From: Rhodoglobus sp.
GTDB lineage: Bacteria; Actinomycetota; Actinomycetes; Actinomycetales; Microbacteriaceae
Direction of reading: 5' to 3'
Assembly: GCA_025463515.1 (NCBI GenBank)
Contig: JAODAQ010000035.1
Coordinates: forward strand, 62,001 to 126,000
Length of the DNA: 64,000 nucleotides
Part shown: one piece after another, positions 9,547 to 17,462 of the stretch
How the letters are laid out: every line of letters begins with the position of its first letter
Numbering within the stretch: the stretch's first letter is position 1
Made by a program: the position numbers and the translations under genes
Notes under the pieces: generated by a model
Told to the model about the DNA's origin: nothing
Databases searched by the model: none
What the model saw: only the letters and a program-made list of their open reading frames with translations

Positions 9547-9692
9547 CGGGCCTCCTCGTTGGGGTAACGGGATTAGTTTCATGGCAATCGTTTTTAAAGT
9601 CAATAGCGATCTTCTGGCACCGAATCCGGCTGGTTTAGCGCGCATTACATTTCGTGGCGCAATTAAGGCCGCAATCGTGGGATGATCTTCCG
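9547..9692. promoter_or_regulatory. divergent promoter region between alpha-glucosidase operon and ROK regulator
   Basis: A 146-bp stretch clearly richer in A+T than its surroundings (for example around 9588-9606 and 9645-9665), as expected for divergent promoters. On the minus strand TTGACT (complement of 9598-9603) is a fair -35, with an A/T-rich -10 candidate near 9572-9580. I see no convincing dyad for the ROK protein, although it is the obvious place for one. Confidence 0.45.
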
Positions 9693-10847
9693 GTGACCTC
9701 CGAATCGACGTGGACTCAGCGGTCCGACCCGTCATCCCAGTCGGTCGCGATCGAGGTGCTGCGACGCGGGCCGATCTCCCGCATCGAGATCGCGCGGCGG
9801 CTCAATCTCTCCGCTCCCTCCCTCAGCAGGCTGACGGCGCCCCTCATCGAGCAGGGGCTGCTCATCGAGACCGGCACGCAGAACGAGGGCCGCGTCGGCC
9901 GGCCCACGCAGCTGCTCGACGTGCAGGCCGGCGCCCGCAACTTCATCGGCATCAAGCTCCGGGAGAACGAGCTCGTCGCCGCCCTCACCGACCTGCGCGG
10001 CGACATCATCAGCTACGAGACGCGGGCGCTCACCGACCGCACGCCCTCCGTGGTCGTCGCACTGCTCGCCGACGCGGTCGCCGAGCTCTCGCGCGGGCTC
10101 GTGGTGAGCGCGATCGGCATCGGCATCGGCGGGCTCGTCCGCGACCGCTCGTACGTGGTGAGCGCGCGCTTCCTCGAGTGGGACGAACTGCCGCTGGCGG
10201 AGCTCGTGACCCGCGCCACGGGCATCCCGACCGTCGTCGACAACGACCTCATCGCGTTCACCGAGTACGAGCGCTGGTTCGGCGCGGGCAGCGACGACGA
10301 CCGGTTCGCGGTCGTCTCGCTGGGCGCTGGCACGGGCTTCGGCCTGGTCGCCAACCGCGAGCTCGTCGTCAACGAGGACTACGGCCTCGGCCTCATCGGG
10401 CACTGGCCGCTCGACCCGCTCGGGCCGATGTGCCCGGCCGGCCACCGCGGCTGCGCGCACGCCCTCCTGAGCTCAGACTGCATCGCCCGCAACGTCGGTG
10501 CCGCCATCGGCCGCGACGTCGACTACGACGAGGCGCTCGACCTCGCCGAGGCCGGGCAGCCGGCGGCGCGCGAGATCCTGTCGGCGTCGGGGCGCGGCCT
10601 CGGCCGACTGCTGGCCGCCGTCTGCAACATGACCATGCCCCAGCGGATCATCATCGGCGGCGAGGGGGTCCGGCTGGCGATCGTCGCCGAGGATGCCGTG
10701 CAGCAGGGCCTCGCGCTAGACCGTGATTCGCGCGCGCACAACCCGCCCATCGTCTACGCGAACGGGGACAACCGGGAGTGGTGCCGGGGCGCCGCGGCGC
10801 TCGCCATCCAGGCGATGGTGCTCGGCACGCTGCCCAGCACCGCCTGA
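9693..10847 (+). CDS. ROK-family transcriptional regulator
   Basis: A 384-residue ROK repressor: an N-terminal winged helix-turn-helix (about 15-75, including GPISRIEIARRLNLSAPSLS), then a sugar-kinase-like domain with GIGIGGLV, SLGAGTGFG and GHWPLDP. The zinc motif normally reads CxCGxxGC; here it is CPAGHRGC, so one cysteine is replaced. I prefer the GTG at 9693, where similarity to DNA-binding domains begins; another GTG at 9654 is possible and neither has a strong ribosome site. Divergent from the alpha-glucosidase/transport operon, which it probably controls in response to a sugar. Its stop is one base from the convergent serA stop. Confidence 0.9.
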   Translation: MTSESTWTQRSDPSSQSVAIEVLRRGPISRIEIARRLNLSAPSLSRLTAPLIEQGLLIETGTQNEGRVGRPTQLLDVQAGARNFIGIKLRENELVAALTDLRGDIISYETRALTDRTPSVVVALLADAVAELSRGLVVSAIGIGIGGLVRDRSYVVSARFLEWDELPLAELVTRATGIPTVVDNDLIAFTEYERWFGAGSDDDRFAVVSLGAGTGFGLVANRELVVNEDYGLGLIGHWPLDPLGPMCPAGHRGCAHALLSSDCIARNVGAAIGRDVDYDEALDLAEAGQPAAREILSASGRGLGRLLAAVCNMTMPQRIIIGGEGVRLAIVAEDAVQQGLALDRDSRAHNPPIVYANGDNREWCRGAAALAIQAMVLGTLPSTA

Positions 10848-10848
10848 C

Positions 10849-12441
10849 CTACTGCTGGACGATGTCGATCTCGCGCAGCAGGTCTGCCTTGATCGCCTTC
10901 CGCACCTTCTCGAGGAGGTCGTCCGGAACGGGCGAGTCGACGGTCAGCACGCTCAGTGCCTGGCCGCCCGCGCTCTGGCGCGCGATCTGCATGCCCGCGA
11001 TGTTGATGCTGGCCTCGCCGAACTCCTTGCCGTAGACGGCGACGATTCCGGGGCGGTCTTTGTAGATCATGACGATGAGGTGCTCGGCGATCGGCACCTC
11101 GACGTCGTAGCCGTTGATCTCGACGATCTTCTGCGTCTGCTTGGTGCCCGTGAGGGTTCCGGACACCGAGATGGTCGCGCCGCTGGAGAGCGCACCGCGG
11201 ATGGTGAGCAGGTTGCGGTACTCCTCGCTCGTGGCATCCGTCGCCAGGCGCACCGTGATGCCGCGCGCCTCCGCGAGCAGCGGCGCGTTCACGTAGCTGA
11301 CCGACTCGGTGACGTTGTTCGAGAAGACGCCCTTGAGCGCCGCGAGCTTGAGGACGTTGACGTCGTGCTCGACGATCTCGCCGCGCACCTCCACGTCGAT
11401 GGTCGTGATCGGGCTGTCGGCGAGGCCGGCGAAGACCTGGCCGAGCTTCTCCATGAGCGGGATGCCCGGGCGCACGCTCGGGTCGATGGCGCCCCCGGCC
11501 ACGTTGACCGCGTCGGGCACGAGCTCCCCGTCGAGCGCGAGGCGGACCGAGCGGGCCACCGAGACGCCGGCCTTCTCCTGCGCCTCGTCGGTCGAGGCCC
11601 CGAGGTGGGGCGTGAGCACGATGTTGTCGAGGCCCAGGAGCGGGGACTCCTTGGGCGGCTCGTTGACGAACACGTCGAGACCGGCGCCCGCGATGCGCTT
11701 CGACTTGAGGGCGGCGAACAGCGCGTCCTCGTCGATGAGCCCGCCGCGCGCGACGTTGACGATGAACGCGGTCGGCTTCATGAGCGCGAGCTGGTCGGTG
11801 CTGATCATCCCCGTGGTCTCCGGGGTCTTCGGCATGTGGATGGTGATGAAGTCAGCGGACTTCAGCAGGTCTTCCAGGCTCAGCAGCGTCACGCCGAGCT
11901 GCTGGGCGCGCGCGCTCGTGACGTAGGGGTCGTAGGCGACCACGTTCATGCCGAAGGCCTGCAGCCGCTCGGTGATGAGGGCGCCGATGCGGCCGAGGCC
12001 GATGATGCCGATCGTCTTCTCGTAGAGCTCGACGCCGGTGTACTTCGACCGCGCCCAGGTGCCGGCAGCGAGGTTCGCGTGCGCGGCCGGGATGTGGCGC
12101 GCGAGGCTCAGGATGTGGCCGACTGTCAGCTCGGCCGCCGAGATGATGTTGGAGGTCGGCGCGTTCACGACCATCACGCCGGCGGCGGTGGCTGCCTTGA
12201 TGTCGACGTTGTCGAGCCCCACGCCCGCGCGCGCGACGACCTTGAGGTGCTTCGCGGCGGCGATCGCCTCAGCGTCGACATTGGTCGCGGAGCGGATGAG
12301 GATCGCGCTGGCGTCCGCCAGGGCGGAGAGCAGCGCCGGGCGGTCGGTGCCGTCCAGGGAGCGGATGTCGAAGTCGGGCCCGAGGGCTTCGACTGTCGCG
12401 GGCGAGAGTTCTTCGGCGATCAACACGATCGGCTTGGCCAC
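10849..12441 (-). CDS. serA: D-3-phosphoglycerate dehydrogenase
   Basis: First step of serine synthesis: NAD-dependent oxidation of 3-phosphoglycerate to 3-phosphohydroxypyruvate. The protein has 530 residues, the long form found in actinobacteria. It has a substrate/NAD-binding core with GLGRIG at 148-153, the catalytic region VARGGLID and PHLGAST (about 290), then an intervening regulatory domain and a C-terminal ACT domain ending IDIVQQ that in relatives binds serine. Monocistronic as far as can be seen. Confidence 0.96.
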   Translation of the reverse strand: MAKPIVLIAEELSPATVEALGPDFDIRSLDGTDRPALLSALADASAILIRSATNVDAEAIAAAKHLKVVARAGVGLDNVDIKAATAAGVMVVNAPTSNIISAAELTVGHILSLARHIPAAHANLAAGTWARSKYTGVELYEKTIGIIGLGRIGALITERLQAFGMNVVAYDPYVTSARAQQLGVTLLSLEDLLKSADFITIHMPKTPETTGMISTDQLALMKPTAFIVNVARGGLIDEDALFAALKSKRIAGAGLDVFVNEPPKESPLLGLDNIVLTPHLGASTDEAQEKAGVSVARSVRLALDGELVPDAVNVAGGAIDPSVRPGIPLMEKLGQVFAGLADSPITTIDVEVRGEIVEHDVNVLKLAALKGVFSNNVTESVSYVNAPLLAEARGITVRLATDATSEEYRNLLTIRGALSSGATISVSGTLTGTKQTQKIVEINGYDVEVPIAEHLIVMIYKDRPGIVAVYGKEFGEASINIAGMQIARQSAGGQALSVLTVDSPVPDDLLEKVRKAIKADLLREIDIVQQ

Positions 12442-12510
12442 GGATCGAATCCTTCAGTCGGTTAAGGAGCAACCCCACGACTTTACCGGTCGCCGTGTGA
12501 GCATGAGGAC

Positions 12511-12885
12511 ATGGACGTAACGCAGTGGATCATCCGCATCGCGCTCGCCGCGGTGTTCCTGTTCATGGGGGTGAACCACTTCCTGCCGGCGACGGCGCGC
12601 GGCATGGCCGCGATGGTGCCGCCCGCCCTCAAGGCCCACGTGAGCGGGAAGACGCTCGTGCGCTTCACCGGGGTGTGCGAGATTGCGGGGGCCGTCGGCA
12701 TCCTCGTGCCCGCCACGCGGTTCGCGGCGGGCATCGCGCTGGTGCTGTTCCTCATCGCGGTGTTCCCGGCCAATGCCTATGCCGCCGAGCACCCCGAGAA
12801 GTTCGGGCGCGCTGCGTTCCCGTTCTGGCCGCGGTATTTCGCGCAGCTCGGGCTGATCCTCCTGGTGCTGCTCGCGATCGTGTGA
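12511..12885 (+). CDS. DoxX-family membrane protein
   Basis: A 124-residue integral membrane protein with about four helices. The segments VFLFMGVNHFLPAT, FTGVCEIAGAVGILVP and AVFPANAYAA are typical of the DoxX family. Many DoxX proteins are uncharacterised; some take part in redox or quinone-linked reactions. No neighbour suggests a role here. Divergent from serA and convergent with the membrane-protein pair at 13102-13949. Confidence 0.8.
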   Translation: MDVTQWIIRIALAAVFLFMGVNHFLPATARGMAAMVPPALKAHVSGKTLVRFTGVCEIAGAVGILVPATRFAAGIALVLFLIAVFPANAYAAEHPEKFGRAAFPFWPRYFAQLGLILLVLLAIV

Positions 12886-12930
12886 GGGGGCGCGCTTGGC
12901 CCGCTCGACCGCTCGGCTGGGCCGCCCGCG

Positions 12931-12980
12931 GCTCGGCGCCCGGGGCTCGGGGCTCGGCGCCCGGGGTCCGGCGCCCGGGC
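12931..12980. repeat. GC-rich short tandem repeat
   Basis: About three imperfect copies of a unit containing CTCGGCGCCCGGG (near 12931, 12952 and 12967) in the gap between the convergent DoxX gene and the membrane protein at 13102. Each unit is itself nearly palindromic around GGCGCC. It looks like slippage-prone non-coding sequence. Confidence 0.6.
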
Positions 12981-13007
12981 TCACGAGCAGCCCGGTGGCC
13001 ACCCCAA

Positions 13008-13070
13008 CTTGCTCACCGAACTCAGGACATTTTGAGGCGCGGCATGAGTGTCCTGAATTCGGTGAGCAAG
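13008..13070. repeat. 22-bp inverted repeat, possible bidirectional terminator
   Basis: Arms 13008-13029 and 13049-13070 are reverse complements over 22 bp with one mismatch (outer sequence CTTGCTCACCGAA), enclosing a 19-bp loop. It stands between two convergent genes, where a transcription stop is needed, but there is no T run. It is unrelated in sequence to the GGTTGAGTA repeat family. Confidence 0.75.
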
Positions 13071-13101
13071 AGGAGCCGGGGGCGGGACCGGGTAGCTGGG
13101 G

Positions 13102-13515
13102 CTAGTTGGACAGGACCCCGGGCAGGAGGGGCGGGAGCAGGGAGTCGGCGAGCGCGAGCATCCCGAGGGTGAGGGCCGCGACTACCGCGAGTCCGACCAG
13201 GAAGATGAGCGCTTTGCCGAAGACGTTGCGGCGGCGGCCGACGAAGACGGCGACCGCGAAGACGACCGGCGGTACGAGCACGCCCACCCAGAGCAGTGCC
13301 CACGGGATGCGGTCGCCGAGGCCGAGCGCGTTGTAGGCGGTCGGCAGGTTGAAGAGGTTGCCGAGGGCCTCCCACACGTCGTACGCGAAGAAGAGCCCGA
13401 ACAGCGCGGCGACGACGAGGCTCAGCCAGCCGTAGCGGCCGCGCTTGGCCTCGCGGGCGTCGTCTTCGACGATCTCCTCGAGCGGGTTCTCCGAGTTCGC
13501 AATCGAGTCACTCAC
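13102..13515 (-). CDS. small membrane protein of unknown function
   Basis: A 137-residue protein: an acidic N-terminus (SENPLEEIVEDDAREAKRG), then three predicted membrane helices (about 33-52, 72-94, 102-127). I place the start at GTG 13515, which overlaps the preceding stop as GTGA; the longer frame runs back into that gene. I recognise no domain. Tight coupling to the membrane protein at 13512 suggests the two work together. Confidence 0.7.
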   Translation of the reverse strand: MSDSIANSENPLEEIVEDDAREAKRGRYGWLSLVVAALFGLFFAYDVWEALGNLFNLPTAYNALGLGDRIPWALLWVGVLVPPVVFAVAVFVGRRRNVFGKALIFLVGLAVVAALTLGMLALADSLLPPLLPGVLSN

Positions 13516-13949
13516 TGCCACACCCCCAGCACGAAGGGCCAGGGCAGGACGATGACGAGCCCGATCAGGAGGGCGAGCAGCCGGATGACCGGCTTGCGCC
13601 CGCGTGTGAGCAGCAGTGACGCCACGAACCACAGGGCGGGGGCGAGCATCGCGAGGATCTCCCCCAGCCCGAACATGAACGCGTTGAGCGGCTCGGGCGA
13701 GGTCACGACGGTGGCGTTGTAGCGCTGCACGCTCACGACCCAGCCGATCGTGTAGATGAGGCAGGCGCCAGCGAGGATTCCGTACGTGATGAGCAGGGCC
13801 GCGGGCATCTGCGGCTTGCCCGTCGGGGAGGTCTCGACAAGCTCGACCCGCGAGGGGGGCTCGACCACCGGCTTCGCCGAGGCCGCAGCGACCGGCTTCT
13901 CATCACCTGCCCAGGCGAGGGCGGCGTCGTCGTCGTGAGGGTCCGCCAT
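13512..13949 (-). CDS. membrane protein of unknown function
   Basis: A 145-residue protein: a hydrophilic, Ala/Pro/acidic N-terminus of about 50 residues, then three hydrophobic helices (about 51-71, 88-112, 121-141). No recognised domain. Residues RVELVETS in the N-terminal part are encoded by a dispersed short palindromic DNA element (13830-13848), which suggests the cytoplasmic extension tolerates insertions. It starts 9 nt after the mtlD stop and overlaps the next gene by 4 nt, so it is probably on the same transcript as mtlD. Confidence 0.72.
   Translation of the reverse strand: MADPHDDDAALAWAGDEKPVAAASAKPVVEPPSRVELVETSPTGKPQMPAALLITYGILAGACLIYTIGWVVSVQRYNATVVTSPEPLNAFMFGLGEILAMLAPALWFVASLLLTRGRKPVIRLLALLIGLVIVLPWPFVLGVWQ
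13830..13848. repeat. short dispersed palindromic element inside a coding region
   Basis: GGTCTCGACAAGCTCGACC, nearly its own reverse complement, read in frame as RVELVET on the minus strand. From general knowledge, the same word and its peptide recur in many high-GC actinobacterial genomes. It appears once in this window. Confidence 0.6.
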
Positions 13950-13958
13950 GTCGAAACC

Positions 13959-15086
13959 TTAGCGCGCCAGGCGCAGTTCGATGACCTCGACAACGTGCGG
14001 GAAGAGGGGATGCGACGGCTCAAGTCCCGTGATCGTCTCGGCGAGAGCGTCGGTCTTCGCCCCGCTGGCCAGCAGCGCCTGCAGCTCCACGCTCTCCGCG
14101 TCCTCCTCCACGTCGAACCGGAGTGCCGCGCCGACGGCGTTCAGCAGGTTCCACGTCTCCATACCGCGCTCGGCGAGCTCGGCTGCGGGGCCGATGAAGC
14201 GCTCCTTGCGGGAGAGCTTGCGCAGCGGGCCGCGGCCCACCCGCTCGCAGGTGTCGGGCAGAGCAGGGTTGCTGATGCGCTTGAGGGTCTTCTCGATGTA
14301 CGCCTGCTGCTCGTCCGGGTCGAAGCCGTGCTTCGCGACGAGGAGCGCCTTCGTCTCGGCGAGCACCGCACGGATCTCGGCCTGCAGCTCGGGCGTCGCG
14401 AGCGCCTCGCGGATCGACACCCACCCGCGGTCGATGCCGTGGTACGCGGCCGCGGCGTGCGCGGTGTTGACGGTGAAGAGCTTCCGCTCGATGAAGGGCT
14501 CTAGGTCGTCGACCCAGGTGACTCCGTAGATGTCGGGCGTGCTGCCCTTGAACGGCGTCTTGTCCACTACCCACTCGAAGAACGACTCGATCGTGACATC
14601 CAGCCCGCCCGCCTGCTCCGGCACGATGCGGTCGATGGCGCAGTTAGCGAAGATGGCGTTGTCAGCCGGATCGTGCTTGCGCACCTCTGCCGCGAGGACG
14701 TCGGTGCCGCCGATGGCGTTCTCGCACGCGATGACGACGAGCGGCTCGTCGCGAGTGCGGGCCGCGAGCCCGGCGGCGATGACGGGCGCCACGAACTGCA
14801 GGATGCGCGCGCCGACCGCAGTCGTGACGATGTCGGCCGCAGCGATCTCGGCGATGACGTCGGCCTCGTGGCTCTTCGAGTTGATCGCGCGGTAGTTGTC
14901 CACGGTTTTCGTGACGGCGCCCTCGCCAACCTCGATGACCTCGTAGGAGTCACGCGCCTGGAGCGCCCCGATGAGCTCTTCGCTCACGTCGGCGAAGACC
15001 ACTTCGTAGCCGCTCTCGTGCAGGAACTGGGCGACGAAGCCCCGGCCGATGTTGCCCGCCCCGAAATGTACAGCCGTCTTCGCCAT
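13959..15086 (-). CDS. mtlD: mannitol-1-phosphate 5-dehydrogenase
   Basis: NAD-dependent interconversion of mannitol 1-phosphate and fructose 6-phosphate. 375 residues, close to the 380 usual for MtlD. The nucleotide-binding motif GAGNIGRGF is at residues 9-17; further family segments are FANCAIDRIVP, DKTPFKGS and the histidine-rich NTAHAAAAYHGIDRG. It follows the acetyl-esterase gene by 9 nt on the same strand. No mannitol PTS gene is in the window, so the origin of the substrate here is unclear. Confidence 0.93.
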   Translation of the reverse strand: MAKTAVHFGAGNIGRGFVAQFLHESGYEVVFADVSEELIGALQARDSYEVIEVGEGAVTKTVDNYRAINSKSHEADVIAEIAAADIVTTAVGARILQFVAPVIAAGLAARTRDEPLVVIACENAIGGTDVLAAEVRKHDPADNAIFANCAIDRIVPEQAGGLDVTIESFFEWVVDKTPFKGSTPDIYGVTWVDDLEPFIERKLFTVNTAHAAAAYHGIDRGWVSIREALATPELQAEIRAVLAETKALLVAKHGFDPDEQQAYIEKTLKRISNPALPDTCERVGRGPLRKLSRKERFIGPAAELAERGMETWNLLNAVGAALRFDVEEDAESVELQALLASGAKTDALAETITGLEPSHPLFPHVVEVIELRLAR

Positions 15087-15095
15087 GCAGTGATC

Positions 15096-16082
15096 CTATT
15101 CGCGACGCGCCTCCCGCGAGAGGATCCCGTTCAGCCAAGCGGCCTGCCGCCGCCAGTGGTGGCCGCCGCCGCCCTCGTGCTCGTTGAAGGGGTAGACCTC
15201 GATCTCGGCCTCGCCGCCGTACTGGTTGAAGGAGGCGAACACCGTCGAGGGCGGGCAGACGGGGTCGAGCAGCCCCACCGAGTAGAGCGCGGGGCACGTC
15301 GCCCGCTTCGCGAAATTGACGCCGTCGAAGTAGGAGAGGGTCTCGAATACCCGGCTCTCGCTGTCGCGGTGGACTGCGAGATAGCGCACGAGCTCGTAGT
15401 ACGGGTCGTTCTCGGTCTGGCCGACCGCCCGCGCGAAGTGGCTGAGGAACGGGACCTCCGGCATCGCCCCGACCAGGTCGGGCACCAGCCCGGCCACCGC
15501 GATGGCGATCCCGCCGCCCTGACTGCCGCCGCACACGGCGACGCGCTCCGGGTCTACGCGGTCGAACTGCCGCACGGCGTCGACCGCCCGCACAGCATCC
15601 GTGTAGACCCGGCGGTAGTAGTACTCAGCGGGGCTCTCGATGCCGCGAGTGGTGAACCCGGGAACGGCCGGGCCTGAGCCGTGCGGGTCGGCCGTCTCTC
15701 CCCCTGAGCCCCACACGCTGCCCTGGCCCCGCGTGTCCATGAACAGGTAGGCATAGCCCGCTGTCACCCAGGCGAGGCGCTCGTGGGGAAACCCGCGCCC
15801 GCCGCCGTAGCCGTTGTACTCGACGACGGTCGGCAGGCGCCCGGCCCGGCCTCGCGGCACCATGAACCAGGCCTTGACGGGCTCCCCGCCGAAGCCGGGG
15901 AATGTCACGTCGAAGACCTCGACCTCGCTGAGGCCCGAGTCGACCGCGACGAGCGATGGATGTCCGCCCGCCAGCCGCGCCTCCGCAATGGTCTCCGCCC
16001 AGAACGTGTCGAAATCCTCGGGCTCGGCGACGACCGGGCGGTACTCCCGCAGTTCGTCGAGGGGCAGGTCGAATCTAGGCAA
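15096..16082 (-). CDS. acetyl (xylan/mannan) esterase, AXE1 family
   Basis: A 328-residue alpha/beta hydrolase of the acetyl-xylan esterase/cephalosporin-C deacetylase family. The triad is visible: serine in CGGSQGGG, aspartate in LLDPVCPP and histidine in the HEGGGGHHW segment. RGQGS supplies the family's oxyanion region. No signal peptide, so it would deacetylate imported oligosaccharides. The start is a TTG at 16082 preceded by GGGAGGA; no ATG or GTG fits. It follows the LacI gene closely, across from a binding protein, beta-mannosidase and mannanase, so acetylated manno-oligosaccharides are a sensible substrate (inference). Confidence 0.88.
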   Translation of the reverse strand: MPRFDLPLDELREYRPVVAEPEDFDTFWAETIAEARLAGGHPSLVAVDSGLSEVEVFDVTFPGFGGEPVKAWFMVPRGRAGRLPTVVEYNGYGGGRGFPHERLAWVTAGYAYLFMDTRGQGSVWGSGGETADPHGSGPAVPGFTTRGIESPAEYYYRRVYTDAVRAVDAVRQFDRVDPERVAVCGGSQGGGIAIAVAGLVPDLVGAMPEVPFLSHFARAVGQTENDPYYELVRYLAVHRDSESRVFETLSYFDGVNFAKRATCPALYSVGLLDPVCPPSTVFASFNQYGGEAEIEVYPFNEHEGGGGHHWRRQAAWLNGILSREARRE

Positions 16083-16101
16083 TGACTGTCCTCCCGGGGA
16101 A

Positions 16102-17151
16102 TCAGGATCGGGGCGGTATCTCTCCGGAACCGCGCTTGATGAGGTAAGTAGGGATCTCGACCTGGCGCGGCGGCCCGTTCGGGTCTTCGAGCCGGGAGAG
16201 GGCCATCCGCGCAGCTTCGCGCCCCAACTCGATGGTGTCATACGCGATGACGCTGACGCCGAGCGCGTCCGCCAGCTCGAAGTCGTCGAACCCGATGAAG
16301 GCCACCTGCTGGGCCCTGCCGTAGAGCTCGCGGTACGCCGCAGTGCTCGCGCGGTTGTTGCCGGCGATGATCGCGGTGGGCGGCTCATCCATCGCCAGCA
16401 GATCGCGAACGGATTCCTCGGCTGTCGGCCCCGGTACGGGCTCGAGCCGCTCGTACCGCTCGTAGTCGGTGATGCCCGCCTCGAGCAGGGCGGAGCGGTA
16501 CCCCATGAGCCGCTCCTGGTGCGTGTAGAGGCCGGCGGGGCTGCAGACGAACCCGATGCGCCGATGCCCCGCGGCGATGAGCGAGCGCACCGCCTCGGCC
16601 GCGCCCAACCGGTTCTGCAGCACCACGGAGTCTGCGACGAGGTGGTGAGCCGGGCGGTCGACGCACACGACGGGCGTTCCGAGTTGCCGCTCCCCCTCGA
16701 GATACGACTGGTCGCTCGCGATGGGAACGATGATGAGGGCGCGCACCCGCTGCGCCAGAAGGGTGTCGACCACCACCGCCTCGCTGCCCGGAGCGTCGTC
16801 GGTCGTGGCCAGCAGCATGGTCATCCCGCGCGTTGCGAGTTCGCGCTCGATGCCGGCCGCGACGTTGAAGTAGAACGGGTTGGTGATGTCGCCGATCACG
16901 AACGCGACGGTATTGGTGACGCCGCCGTGCCGGAGGTTTCGTGCGAGGGTGTTCGGACGGAACCGCAGGCGCTTGGCCGCGCCCATCACCCGCTCGCGGG
17001 TGTGGGCGGCCACCTTGTCATCGCCAGACATCACGCGCGACACGGTCTTGGCGCTGACCCCGGCCAGCCGAGCGACATCGGCGAGGGTCGCCCTTGCCTG
17101 CAGGGGTTCGAGCGACGGCGCAGCGATCTCGCCCTGGTGCTCGGTTGTCAC
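16102..17151 (-). CDS. LacI-family transcriptional regulator
   Basis: A 349-residue repressor: LacI helix-turn-helix at about 22-41 (TLADVARLAGVSAKTVSRVMS), hinge ending RFRPNTLARNLRHGG, then a periplasmic-binding-protein-like ligand domain (VAFVIGDITNPFYF, IGFDDFELADALG). Divergent from the mannoside transport/hydrolase operon at 17463. The 311-bp gap contains three copies of a shared dyad (17220, 17310, 17330) that are its likely operators. Probably also the first gene of a minus-strand unit with the esterase and mtlD. Confidence 0.94.
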   Translation of the reverse strand: MTTEHQGEIAAPSLEPLQARATLADVARLAGVSAKTVSRVMSGDDKVAAHTRERVMGAAKRLRFRPNTLARNLRHGGVTNTVAFVIGDITNPFYFNVAAGIERELATRGMTMLLATTDDAPGSEAVVVDTLLAQRVRALIIVPIASDQSYLEGERQLGTPVVCVDRPAHHLVADSVVLQNRLGAAEAVRSLIAAGHRRIGFVCSPAGLYTHQERLMGYRSALLEAGITDYERYERLEPVPGPTAEESVRDLLAMDEPPTAIIAGNNRASTAAYRELYGRAQQVAFIGFDDFELADALGVSVIAYDTIELGREAARMALSRLEDPNGPPRQVEIPTYLIKRGSGEIPPRS

Positions 17152-17219
17152 GGTGTCTCCAGACTCGGATGCCTTCGCGATCGCGATCAGGCTAGCAGAA
17201 CCCTACCTCGAAACGCCGG

Positions 17220-17238
17220 AATGTCAACGTCGGACATT
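17220..17238. promoter_or_regulatory. putative LacI operator O1
   Basis: AATGTCAACGTCGGACATT: arms AATGTC/GACATT with a 7-bp spacer, total 19 bp, with a second GGACAT half-site directly after it. Same spacing and core as the site at 17310. The centre contains a CG step region, common in LacI-family operators. Confidence 0.6.
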
Positions 17239-17309
17239 TTGGACATCAACTGCTGCACAAGATTCGATCGCTGCATTAAAAATGCTGATCAAGCCCCAGT
17301 CAAAACTCA

Positions 17310-17328
17310 GATGTCCACTTTGGACATC
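17310..17328. promoter_or_regulatory. putative LacI operator O2
   Basis: GATGTCCACTTTGGACATC: perfect 8-bp arms around a 3-bp centre, 90 bp from O1. The core ATGTC-N7-GACAT is shared with O1. The 90-bp centre-to-centre distance would allow looping between bound dimers. Confidence 0.65.
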
Positions 17329-17329
17329 A

Positions 17330-17346
17330 ATGTACTACGTTGACAT
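17330..17346. promoter_or_regulatory. putative weak LacI operator O3
   Basis: ATGTACTACGTTGACAT fits the O1/O2 core with one mismatch in the left arm and lies immediately next to O2, just upstream of the promoter candidate. Confidence 0.45.
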
Positions 17347-17352
17347 TGGTGC

Positions 17353-17382
17353 TTGACCTGCCCGTGATGCCCCACCTACCAT
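17353..17382 (+). promoter_or_regulatory. candidate sigma70-type promoter for the mannoside operon
   Basis: TTGACC (17353-17358) and TACCAT (17377-17382) separated by 18 bp. Transcription would start near 17390, about 70 bp before the binding-protein ATG. The operators end just upstream of the -35. Proposed by eye only. Confidence 0.4.
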
Positions 17383-17462
17383 GGCCGCGATAGCTAGTTC
17401 TGCCCTCCGACAGCCACAGTCGGGGTCGGAGTCAATGGTGATACCGAAATTGGAGACACAAC

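Larger units (their letters stand above)
17152..17462. promoter_or_regulatory. divergent control region with LacI-type operators
   Basis: A 311-bp non-coding region, A/T-rich for this genome in its middle (17220-17350). It holds two good 19-bp dyads and a weaker third, all fitting ATGTC-N7-GACAT, and a plus-strand promoter candidate at 17353-17382. The remaining part up to the binding-protein ATG at 17463 contains no open frame of note; GGAGACACAAC just before the ATG provides the ribosome site. Confidence 0.7.
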
